From a virus: DNA of 54,206 nt. The stretch spans positions 1-54,206 of the IMG/VR virus record IMGVR_UViG_3300023174_000215; one strand, given 5' to 3'. Below, one piece after another: positions 1 through 5,605 of this stretch (position 1 is its first letter; each line of letters starts with the position of its first letter). Under the pieces are notes generated by a model, which saw nothing but the letters and a program-made list of their open reading frames with translations, did not search any database and had not been told where the DNA came from. The translations under genes were made by a program, and so were the position numbers.

Positions 1-73
1 TACAGAGACAGCTATATAAGCTTAAAGATAAATATCAACTGTCCAACACAAACTCCCTGCCCGTGTCAAATCC

Positions 74-93
74 TGTGGATAAAGTTATCCACA
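74..93. promoter_or_regulatory. Inverted pair of DnaA boxes, copy 1
   Basis: TGTGGATAA and TTATCCACA, each a perfect match to the 9-bp DnaA-box consensus TTATCCACA, face each other across a 2-nt spacer. The same arrangement occurs again at 361-380. Likely a binding site for host DnaA. Confidence 0.6.
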
Positions 94-96
94 GCC

Positions 97-114
97 CATT
101 TGCGAGCGCAAATG
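97..114. repeat. Perfect 8-bp inverted repeat
   Basis: CATTTGCG, spacer AG, then CGCAAATG, starting 3 nt after the first DnaA-box pair. The 2-nt spacer equals that of the DnaA pairs. It may be an operator or part of an origin. Confidence 0.5.
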
Positions 115-360
115 TCGATAAATCGCTATGTCGGCAAGAGAGTTCGGCTACTGTCACAGCCTGTACTAGCCTGAGTAGAGATACGCCCAGCTTTACAGAG
201 TTGCTTGGTTGGTGGTATGCGATACGAAGAGAGAGCCTGATAGGGCTAGAGAGAGCCTATGAAGAGAGACCTCACCTTTTATCTATCCCTCTCCTCTCTT
301 CCTCTCTCTATTAGTACTAAGAAGGGAGATTGTTTCGCCCGAAAAATTACAGGGGGGGGG

Positions 361-380
361 TGTGGATAACTTTGTCCACA
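361..380. promoter_or_regulatory. Inverted pair of DnaA boxes, copy 2
   Basis: TGTGGATAA (perfect consensus on the minus strand), spacer CT, then TTGTCCACA, the form known as the Streptomyces-type DnaA box. Same geometry as copy 1. It follows a G9 run and lies about 60 bp before the first gene of the plus-strand operon. Confidence 0.6.
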
Positions 381-443
381 GGTATTGAATAGGGGGTAGC
401 GGGGTGGTTACGCTTAGGGAACACCTACTACGAAAGGCACACA

Positions 444-638
444 ATGAAGACTTACCGCATTAGTTACTATGAAGAAGATAGTGGCTATATTTACTTTGAC
501 GCCCCAAATCTATCAGATGCAGAGGGCTTGCTAGAACAGTTGCAGAACGGCGAGATTGACTATGAAGAACTCACCAACGCCTTTAGAAAATCTCGCAACG
601 GACAGAACGAGTTCGACTCATTAGAGGAGGTCAAATAA
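444..638 (+). CDS. Small acidic protein, unknown
   Basis: 64 residues, acidic, rich in Glu, Asp and Tyr; no cysteine motif and no recognised family. The ATG follows an AAAGG ribosome site 6 nt upstream. It is the first gene of the plus-strand operon, just downstream of the origin-like region, so it is probably expressed early. Function unknown. Confidence 0.75.
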   Translation: MKTYRISYYEEDSGYIYFDAPNLSDAEGLLEQLQNGEIDYEELTNAFRKSRNGQNEFDSLEEVK

Positions 639-639
639 A

Positions 640-765
640 ATGAATAGCGTTTGCTGTAACTATCAACAAAGCGAAGCATTTTGCGTGATACACAAGACCA
701 AGCCCTGCATTGGAGTTACTTGTAACTTTTGCGGTGCGACTACATGGACGGAAGAAGGTTACTAA
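640..765 (+). CDS. Tiny cysteine-rich zinc-ribbon-like protein
   Basis: 41 codons, MNSVCCNY at the start and ending in EEGY. It has a CC pair, two more single Cys, one His and a C-x2-C pair (CNFCG), the pattern of a small zinc ribbon. An AGGAGG site lies 9 nt upstream, at the end of the preceding gene, and the stop is 1 nt from the next ATG. Tight packing and the Cys pattern support it as a real gene; function unknown. Confidence 0.65.
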   Translation: MNSVCCNYQQSEAFCVIHKTKPCIGVTCNFCGATTWTEEGY

Positions 766-766
766 G

Positions 767-1168
767 ATGGGTTACTCACATTATTACCAGCAGGGTTCTA
801 TCCCCAGCCAAGCTTTGTTCAATAACTTTACCTCTCATGTTTCAGAGATTATAGAGATGGCTTGGGATATTGAATTAGATGTATCTATCTCCCCCGATTT
901 TTTAGATATTAATGGGGTTGGCGCAGAGTCACATGAGAACTTCATTATCAACAGGCAAGACCTTTCATGGAACTTTTGCAAGACTAACTTCAAGCCATAT
1001 GACGCAGTTGTAACGGCTGTACTCATCTTGGCACGGTACACCTTCCCTGACTTTCACCTATCCTCAGATGGGGATTGGAAAGAGTGGGAAGACGGGCAGG
1101 ATTTATTCTCCCGCGTTATGTTCCTTGAACCCGCAGAGGCAACCGTCTTTGGCATGGCAACAGTATGA
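767..1168 (+). CDS. Phage protein of the MGYSHY type
   Basis: 133 residues beginning MGYSHYY, a start typical of a conserved phage protein of unknown function found in many tailed phages. An upstream in-frame extension is open, but this ATG sits right after the preceding stop and gives the family-like N-terminus, so it is preferred. The body has mixed alpha/beta character, is acidic, and has no membrane segment. Its stop overlaps the next ATG (ATGA). Confidence 0.85.
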   Translation: MGYSHYYQQGSIPSQALFNNFTSHVSEIIEMAWDIELDVSISPDFLDINGVGAESHENFIINRQDLSWNFCKTNFKPYDAVVTAVLILARYTFPDFHLSSDGDWKEWEDGQDLFSRVMFLEPAEATVFGMATV

Positions 1169-1281
1169 CCACCTATGAGTGTGCCTATTGTGGGTGGACA
1201 GATACTTCTGACTTCTTTTGGTATCACGCAGGGCATAACTATTGCTCCCTTCACAAGGAGGGCAAGACACATGAGCAGTAA
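1165..1281 (+). CDS. Tiny zinc-ribbon protein
   Basis: 38 residues starting MTTYECAYCGW. A C-x2-C pair near the N-terminus and H/C residues later (HAGHNYCSLH) fit one zinc site. The ATG overlaps the previous stop as ATGA, and the 3' end overlaps the next gene by 11 nt in another frame. It covers the gap better than a longer alternative frame that would begin at 1175. Confidence 0.65.
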   Translation: MTTYECAYCGWTDTSDFFWYHAGHNYCSLHKEGKTHEQ

Positions 1282-1411
1282 AAAGCTTGAAATCAGATTA
1301 GTTGATATTGAGACTGGACAGGTCATGGCTCAATATGTCGGCACGAACGCGAGTGCTAAACGCATGATTAAAGAGTACGCAATATACGGATACTACTTGG
1401 AGGCACGATGA
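1271..1411 (+). CDS. Small protein, unknown
   Basis: 46 residues beginning MSSKKLEIRLVD; possible short beta-beta-alpha fold, no cysteines. A GGAGG-like ribosome site (AAGGAGGG) lies 8 nt upstream of this ATG, which decides the start over a longer in-frame one at 1175. Stop and next start overlap as ATGA. Function not recognised. Confidence 0.7.
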   Translation: MSSKKLEIRLVDIETGQVMAQYVGTNASAKRMIKEYAIYGYYLEAR

Positions 1412-1695
1412 ACATTAAAGAGTTACATGCAGAGATTACCACCTATACCAAGACTAGTAATAGGGTTGGCTTTGTAGACCTTATTGCTTATGACTACTTA
1501 GTTGAGTTCTTAAATGAACCTGAGAGTTATGGCAAAGTTATTAAGCCCGAAATCTCAATAGATGAGGTGTGGGCTCGGGTCATTGAGACCAGCGCACCTT
1601 TTAGTATGGAGTGGGGCTATGACGCATTAAATGAGTACATACAAGACTGGCTCACCGCACAGAAACTTTGGTCAGAGGAGGGTGAAGATGAATAA
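1408..1695 (+). CDS. Small acidic protein with a YIQDW motif
   Basis: 95 residues, mostly predicted helix, acidic. The segment ending LNEYIQDWL resembles LDYIQDWV in the product of 2855-3064, suggesting the two are distant paralogues. It overlaps both neighbours by a few bases, typical of translational coupling. Function unknown. Confidence 0.75.
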   Translation: MNIKELHAEITTYTKTSNRVGFVDLIAYDYLVEFLNEPESYGKVIKPEISIDEVWARVIETSAPFSMEWGYDALNEYIQDWLTAQKLWSEEGEDE

Positions 1696-1837
1696 GTTAT
1701 ACACCATAGATGAGTTAGTTACTGCTATTTATGAAGACAACCTTAAACACTTTGACGGAAATTGGGAAGCCTCCGAAGATTGTGACTGCCATATTCATAC
1801 CACTATTAAAACTATCATAAAGTATTGGGGCGAATAA
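1688..1837 (+). CDS. Small acidic protein, unknown
   Basis: 49 residues beginning MNKLYTIDEL, with a C-x-C-x-H-x-H cluster (CDCHIH) that could bind a metal. The ATG is preceded by GAGGAGGGTGAAG, a strong ribosome site, which selects it over an in-frame start at 1631. It overlaps the previous gene by 8 nt. Confidence 0.7.
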   Translation: MNKLYTIDELVTAIYEDNLKHFDGNWEASEDCDCHIHTTIKTIIKYWGE

Positions 1838-1838
1838 A

Positions 1839-1958
1839 ATGACACACAAGCATAGTTTTACCTACGGAGATGTTCCCGCGCTTGGAGAGTGTAAATGTGG
1901 GGCGTACAGAGTATGGCATAGACAAACTCAAACCTACCAAGAATATGAGGCAGAATAA
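1839..1958 (+). CDS. Tiny protein with C-x-C motif, unknown
   Basis: 39 residues starting MTHKHSFTYGD. The pattern GECKCGAYRVWH, with His at both ends, resembles small phage proteins that carry one half of a zinc knuckle. It sits exactly between its neighbours, 1 nt from each. Function unknown. Confidence 0.6.
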   Translation: MTHKHSFTYGDVPALGECKCGAYRVWHRQTQTYQEYEAE

Positions 1959-1959
1959 G

Positions 1960-2244
1960 ATGAGTAATGACCCTTGCTTAGATTGTGGTAATCCTACTTT
2001 AGGAGTTATGACTATGGCTGACGGCTCAACCGTAGGCGTAGGCATTAACAGGCTTAGCTGTGATGATGGCTGGCGTTGTGGAGAGTGCGCTGGATATGAG
2101 TGTGATGGGTGTGAAAAGAATATCTACTTAGATGAAGAGATAACGATTGACATGGGTGAGTTTGGAAACAACCGCTATCACTATGAGTGCTTAACACCTG
2201 AACTAAAACTACTAGCGATTAAACAGGGAGAGATTGATGAGTAA
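1960..2244 (+). CDS. Zinc-ribbon protein, unknown
   Basis: 94 residues beginning MSNDPCLDCGNP. Three C-x2-C pairs (CLDCG, CGEC, CDGC) and a late Cys suggest two zinc sites; the C-terminal half is acidic. The start directly follows the previous stop, which rules out the longer frame open from 1870. Part of a series of zinc-ribbon micro-proteins in this operon. Confidence 0.8.
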   Translation: MSNDPCLDCGNPTLGVMTMADGSTVGVGINRLSCDDGWRCGECAGYECDGCEKNIYLDEEITIDMGEFGNNRYHYECLTPELKLLAIKQGEIDE

Positions 2245-2398
2245 GTATTTTTTTACAGCAGATGGAACTTTTGGGTCAGCGTGTGCAGGTGACTTTGAGG
2301 TCATTGACACTACTCATTGGACGGAAGCGGATTGGCAAACTATTGAGGAAGCGGGAGATAACGACCGCTTAGACCTAGCAAGGGAGTTAATTAAATGA
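2237..2398 (+). CDS. Small acidic protein, unknown
   Basis: 53 residues starting MSKYFFTADG and ending ARELIK. Acidic, two Trp, one Cys. It overlaps the previous gene by 8 nt and the next one by 4 nt (ATGA), so the gene order is continuous. A repeat of the theme of short acidic proteins; no family recognised. Confidence 0.7.
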   Translation: MSKYFFTADGTFGSACAGDFEVIDTTHWTEADWQTIEEAGDNDRLDLARELIK

Positions 2399-2649
2399 GT
2401 GAATACATAGCAGTAAAAGGATTGGGCGACACCATTACTTGTGATGAGTGCAACGACATAGCTGAGGATTGGTTCACGGGTGACTCTCGCGCTATATGCC
2501 AAGCTTGTTACAGTCAAATGCCTATGAGTTGGTCAGAGGTTGCAGACCTCACTCATGTTACGCAGGTTGAACGCTTTGGTTGGTGCAGTTGCGAAGATGC
2601 AGAGCCACACGAATACCCATACGCGGATTGTATTAAGGAGAATATGTAA
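2395..2649 (+). CDS. Zinc-ribbon protein, unknown
   Basis: 84 residues. CDECND (positions about 16-21) and CQAC (about 35-38) form a four-Cys zinc ribbon; a second Cys group (CSC and a late Cys) lies near the C-terminus. The ATG overlaps the previous stop. Such proteins often bind nucleic acid or RNA polymerase, but nothing here shows which. Confidence 0.8.
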   Translation: MSEYIAVKGLGDTITCDECNDIAEDWFTGDSRAICQACYSQMPMSWSEVADLTHVTQVERFGWCSCEDAEPHEYPYADCIKENM

Positions 2650-2855
2650 TGGCACAAGGATATAAAGGTAGTTTGTCGTTTAATGAGTTATGCCAGTACA
2701 TATATGAAGGCTTTGGTCAATGGGCTGTGTACAGCTTAGTAGCAGACAGACAAAGAGAAGGTTATCTATCTGATGTTGAGTGGAGAGATTGCTTAGGGTG
2801 CGAAGACCGCACTCCTCATCATGCAAACTCATGTTTAATATGCGGAGGAAACTGA
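2649..2855 (+). CDS. Small protein with C-terminal zinc ribbon
   Basis: 68 residues. An N-terminal helical part is followed by CLGCEDR and CLICGG, two C-x2-C pairs with HH between them. The last base of the preceding stop is the first base of the ATG. The GCGGAGGAAACTG at its 3' end is the ribosome site of the next gene. Confidence 0.75.
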   Translation: MAQGYKGSLSFNELCQYIYEGFGQWAVYSLVADRQREGYLSDVEWRDCLGCEDRTPHHANSCLICGGN

Positions 2856-3064
2856 TGAATAAGCTTCCTACACGAATAAATGTAATGAGAGTTGTTAGTT
2901 ATAGTGTGCCTGACATCATTGAAGATATAAAAGAAAATGAACCTGATGCTGAGATTACTACTGAGTCTATTTTAGATTACATACAGGATTGGGTGGCTGA
3001 TGATTTTGGAGTGGGTTTTACTAAAACGCTTATTTATCAAGATGAAAATGGAGAAGATTTATGA
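2855..3064 (+). CDS. Small acidic protein, paralogue of 1408-1695
   Basis: 69 residues beginning MNKLPTRINV. The stretch SILDYIQDWVADDF resembles the end of the 1408-1695 product. The GGAGG site 6 nt upstream decides this start over a longer frame open from 2780. Stop and start of the neighbours overlap (TGATG). Function unknown. Confidence 0.75.
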   Translation: MNKLPTRINVMRVVSYSVPDIIEDIKENEPDAEITTESILDYIQDWVADDFGVGFTKTLIYQDENGEDL

Positions 3065-3144
3065 GTAAAAAGTTGATATGCCCATGGTGCTTAGACAATA
3101 CTAAGTCTTGTAATGCTTGTGATGATAGTTATGAGGGAGAATAA
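3061..3144 (+). CDS. Micro-protein, zinc ribbon of 27 residues
   Basis: MSKKLICPWC at the start and CNACDD later: two C-x2-C pairs in 27 residues, enough for one zinc. The ATG overlaps the previous stop (ATGA) and the TAA overlaps the next ATG. Very short, but the perfect packing and intact cysteine pairs argue that it is translated. Confidence 0.6.
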   Translation: MSKKLICPWCLDNTKSCNACDDSYEGE

Positions 3145-3341
3145 TGGGTAATTTAGGAGAAGTTTTACAAGAAGAACATGACGGCTGGAAATGTGAGAGT
3201 TGTGGCTCGGATTGGATTAGGTATGAGCACTTAGATTACAAAGACTGTGATGAGTTTAATTGTGAAGACCCATGCTTAGAGCGTTGCTGTAACGAAGAGA
3301 ACTGTGCGGGCGTGGCTATATACAAAGGAGAAGGATTATGA
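3144..3341 (+). CDS. Cysteine-rich protein, unknown
   Basis: 65 residues with nine Cys: CESCGSDW near the N-terminus, then a dense group with CC and several single Cys (positions about 35-54). The first pair looks like a zinc ribbon; the second group could bind another metal. Starts on the last base of the previous stop. Confidence 0.75.
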   Translation: MGNLGEVLQEEHDGWKCESCGSDWIRYEHLDYKDCDEFNCEDPCLERCCNEENCAGVAIYKGEGL

Positions 3342-3457
3342 AGTACACAATAACAGCTGAGGTAGACCAACAATGGTTTGATATCTTGGGTCAGATTACT
3401 AAGCACCAAGACGGTTTTGTATGGATAGAAGTAAAAGAGGGGGAGAGTAATGAATAA
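3338..3457 (+). CDS. Small protein, unknown
   Basis: 39 residues starting MKYTITAEVD, probably a short beta-rich fold. The ATG is preceded by AAAGGAGAAGG, a strong ribosome site; it overlaps the previous gene by 4 nt and the next by 8 nt. No cysteine, no family recognised. Confidence 0.65.
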   Translation: MKYTITAEVDQQWFDILGQITKHQDGFVWIEVKEGESNE

Positions 3458-3656
3458 AGAATTGCATTATGTAGTTAAGTACAACTTAGAGTCTAAAAGT
3501 TGGGAAATTGATTGGGATAGCATGGAGGTTCGTTTTACTGAGGGTAATTATTATGATGGTAATAGTGGCTGGTTTACTCTTCCCCCCGAATTAGAGGACA
3601 CAGTTATCCAAGAGTTAAATCAAAAGCTTGCCAACACAAACGCGGTGAGCGCATGA
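3450..3656 (+). CDS. Small acidic protein, unknown
   Basis: 68 residues, rich in Trp, Tyr, Asn and Glu. A GGGGGAGAG ribosome site precedes the ATG. Continues the chain of overlapping genes (stop/start overlap ATGA with the next gene). Function unknown. Confidence 0.75.
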   Translation: MNKELHYVVKYNLESKSWEIDWDSMEVRFTEGNYYDGNSGWFTLPPELEDTVIQELNQKLANTNAVSA

Positions 3657-3898
3657 CAGTTATTAAGCCTATTGGTGTAACAGCTGTACTCAGATGGTTT
3701 GATATGCCTGAGGACTTAGTGTTTGAGGAGTACATCTCTTTTGGCAAGTACAACCCTGATGAAGAAAAAGATGGGCTTGGAGTGAACGATTTTGAGATAT
3801 TTGCTTATGCAGATAGTATCGAACACTTAGAGCAGATGAAGTACACGAACGATTATGATTGGCGTCTAGTAGAAATAAAAGAGGTTCACTATGAGTAA
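3653..3898 (+). CDS. Small acidic protein, unknown
   Basis: 81 residues, strongly acidic (many Asp/Glu), no cysteine. Probably cytoplasmic. It overlaps the gene before it by 4 nt and the next by 8 nt. No similarity recognised from sequence alone. Confidence 0.75.
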   Translation: MTVIKPIGVTAVLRWFDMPEDLVFEEYISFGKYNPDEEKDGLGVNDFEIFAYADSIEHLEQMKYTNDYDWRLVEIKEVHYE

Positions 3899-4070
3899 AG
3901 CAGAAGACATGGCAGAGAAAGAAAAACGGTTGTTCTTGGCTAGTGTTGAGCAAGTACGAAGCTTGTTAGTAAAGAAGAAAGCAACAGATTTAGAAGATAT
4001 GTTGCTGGGTGGATTTGAGAACGGCATACTATTTGCATCATTACCCGCACACTTAAACGGAAGAGGATAA
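3891..4070 (+). CDS. Small helical protein, unknown
   Basis: 59 residues beginning MSKAEDMAEK, mixed charge, largely predicted helix, no cysteine. It overlaps the gene before by 8 nt and ends 1 nt before the GTG start of the protease gene; its final AGAGGATAA may supply that gene's ribosome site. Confidence 0.7.
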   Translation: MSKAEDMAEKEKRLFLASVEQVRSLLVKKKATDLEDMLLGGFENGILFASLPAHLNGRG

Positions 4071-4071
4071 A

Positions 4072-4968
4072 GTGAAGAGAGTTCTAATTGCATTACTATC
4101 AGTCTTAGTATTGGGCATTACTCCAGTACACGCAGAGACACCACCAACCTTAGTTCTTATTGATAACGGGGTTAATACAAGTCTTTTCCCCAATATCGTC
4201 TATGAAGTCTGTACAGTAGAGGGAGGTGCTGGCGTATGTCCTAATAAGAAGAGTTTTATGGAAGGTACTGGCTCAGCTAACCTACCCGCAACTAAGAACG
4301 CTGCCTTTAGTCATGGTACTCAGATGTTATCTATCATTACTAAGGTCAGTCCAAGCGCAAAAGTTATTCCTATTAGAATTGTGGGCATGACAGATGCGGG
4401 CAACCCGTATATCTATTCTCTTGATGCAGTTAAGTCTGCACTAGACTGGGTAGTGGCTAACCGAGTTAAGTTCAACATCTCAGTAGTCAGCTTATCTCAG
4501 GGAAGAGTCTTTGCTAATTGTAAGATGCCTGACGGCATGGCAACACTTCTTGCAACTCTTAAAGCCAACAATGTACAGGTTGTAGCATCAACGGGTAACG
4601 ATAGCAATAGAACGGCTATGTTCTCCCCTGCATGTTCACCTGATGTTATCTCTGTTGGTGGAACAGATAACCCTGCGGTTAAAGCTGGTGTAGCGTGGGA
4701 TAGTACTGCGACACCTTATATTGCCCGATACAGCAACGGTAATGCTCAGACTACACTTTATGCTAACGCTCGTTGGTTTGTAACTAACCTTGACGGCTCA
4801 ACTAAGTTTATGGTTGGTACTTCTAATGCAACAGCATCAGTAGCAAGTTGGGTGTTCTCAAATAAAAAAGGAGATTGGAACGCTACATATACTAATCTGA
4901 TTACAGCAGCATCAGGCACGGCAAGTAACGCGTGGTTGTCAGGTCGCTATCTCTTTATTGACAACTAA
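4072..4968 (+). CDS. Exported subtilisin-like serine protease
   Basis: 298 residues, S8 (subtilase) family peptidase. Residues 1-21 form a signal peptide (basic start, Leu-rich core, VHA at the cleavage site), so the enzyme should be exported through the Sec pathway. The triad is visible: Asp31 in LVLIDNGV, His81 in FSHGTQM, Ser251 in VGTSNATA; ASTGND carries the oxyanion Asn. There is no clear propeptide between signal and Asp31, which is unusual for secreted subtilases. GTG start just after the previous stop. Possible roles are cutting host surface proteins during lysis or blocking other phages; the sequence does not decide. It is the only clearly exported product of the plus-strand operon. 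Confidence 0.9.
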   Translation: MKRVLIALLSVLVLGITPVHAETPPTLVLIDNGVNTSLFPNIVYEVCTVEGGAGVCPNKKSFMEGTGSANLPATKNAAFSHGTQMLSIITKVSPSAKVIPIRIVGMTDAGNPYIYSLDAVKSALDWVVANRVKFNISVVSLSQGRVFANCKMPDGMATLLATLKANNVQVVASTGNDSNRTAMFSPACSPDVISVGGTDNPAVKAGVAWDSTATPYIARYSNGNAQTTLYANARWFVTNLDGSTKFMVGTSNATASVASWVFSNKKGDWNATYTNLITAASGTASNAWLSGRYLFIDN

Positions 4969-5014
4969 AGATTATCCATTAAACTAAATACACCTATAAA
5001 CAAGGAGCAAGTAG

Positions 5015-5311
5015 ATGGTAAAAAAAGTAAGCAAAGTCTTCAAGGCACACTTAACGAAGGCTGATATTAAAGGAGCAGCGTGGTCTGCGGTCACTCAGAC
5101 TTTCTTTGTAATGGCTGATAATGAATTAGCTTTAGACGAAGAGACCTACTCAGCATGGTCTAATGCCTCGGCTGGTAAGCGTGCTATTAAAGAAGAAGTA
5201 ATCAAATCAACTCCCCGCAAATCTGTGAAGATGGTTGCAGGAGAGAACCTTGATGCAAAAGGCAAGCCACTATCGTTCTACGGTGAGCTTAGTTACAAGG
5301 CAGAAGCATAA
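5015..5311 (+). CDS. Small basic protein, unknown
   Basis: 98 residues, Lys-rich N-terminus and C-terminal third, no cysteine or membrane segment. AAGGAG lies 7 nt upstream of the ATG. A 46-nt gap separates it from the protease. Its stop overlaps the next ATG. Could bind nucleic acid because of its charge; family not recognised. Confidence 0.8.
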   Translation: MVKKVSKVFKAHLTKADIKGAAWSAVTQTFFVMADNELALDEETYSAWSNASAGKRAIKEEVIKSTPRKSVKMVAGENLDAKGKPLSFYGELSYKAEA

Positions 5312-5445
5312 TGGCTGGGTTCACAGGAGATATTATTCCGTCACCTGATTGGAACCCCAACAACGACCCAACTGCTATTCCCTATGAAGATGATGATGAT
5401 GAAGATGAAATCATTGAAGTAGATGACGAAGAGGAGTGGGACTAA
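5311..5445 (+). CDS. Small very acidic protein
   Basis: 44 residues starting MAGFTGDIIPSPDWN and ending in a long Asp/Glu run (about 16 acidic residues in the last 20). The ATG shares its A with the previous stop. Last gene of the plus-strand operon; an acidic tail like this could mimic DNA or pair with the basic protein encoded just upstream. Confidence 0.7.
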   Translation: MAGFTGDIIPSPDWNPNNDPTAIPYEDDDDEDEIIEVDDEEEWD

Positions 5446-5446
5446 G

Positions 5447-5560
5447 TTTAGTTAAGAGGCGTCAAAGCGGGTTTTTTAATCGGGTAATCTCACTTTTCTC
5501 CCGCCAAGTTTGGTCATGATGGAGCCTTTCCCTAGCCAATACTGCGTCTCTTAACTTAAA
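5447..5560 (+). ncRNA. Candidate structured RNA, three-way junction
   Basis: The 3' region after the last plus-strand gene can fold into a closed structure. Positions 5450-5462 pair with 5544-5556 (13 bp, two G-U), with TTT/AAA extending past a bulge. Inside are a GC-rich hairpin (5467-5471 with 5500-5504) and a second one (5510-5514 with 5535-5539, inner GGA/TCC at 5521-5531). It is followed at once by the terminator at 5567. It has no tRNA signature. It may be a processed small RNA, a 3' stabilising element, or chance pairing. Confidence 0.35.
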
Positions 5561-5566
5561 TAAAGA

Positions 5567-5592
5567 AGCCCCTAGCTAATTAGCTAGGGGCT
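5567..5592. terminator. Bidirectional terminator between converging units
   Basis: Perfect 26-bp palindrome: AGCCCCTAGCTAA followed by its reverse complement. A-rich on the left (AAATAAAG) and CTTTTA on the right, so it can end transcription in both directions. It lies between the end of the plus-strand operon and the end of nrdJ on the minus strand. Confidence 0.85.
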
Positions 5593-5605
5593 CTTTTATG
5601 TAGTT

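Larger units (their letters stand above)
1..443. other. Non-coding control region, candidate origin
   Basis: No convincing gene lies here. The stretch holds two DnaA-box palindromes (74-93, 361-380), a perfect 8-bp inverted repeat (97-114), a small CGAT/ATCG repeat (116-125), a GA-rich tract (226-269) followed by a CT-rich tract (285-309) that could pair with each other, a 10-bp perfect palindrome TTAGTACTAA (311-320) and a G9 run (352-360). It lies directly upstream of the plus-strand operon. Such a mix fits a replication origin or a strong control region. This is inference from motifs; no experimental signal is available. Confidence 0.5.

Noticed and set aside
63-314. 83-codon open frame on the plus strand
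   Set aside because: It runs through the DnaA-box palindrome and GA/CT tracts, lacks a ribosome site and has no protein-like composition; the sequence looks like a control region.
5446-5560. tRNA gene in the gap before the terminator
   Set aside because: No acceptor stem of 7 bp with a T-loop GTTCRA-type motif could be matched; the pairing pattern is different from a cloverleaf.
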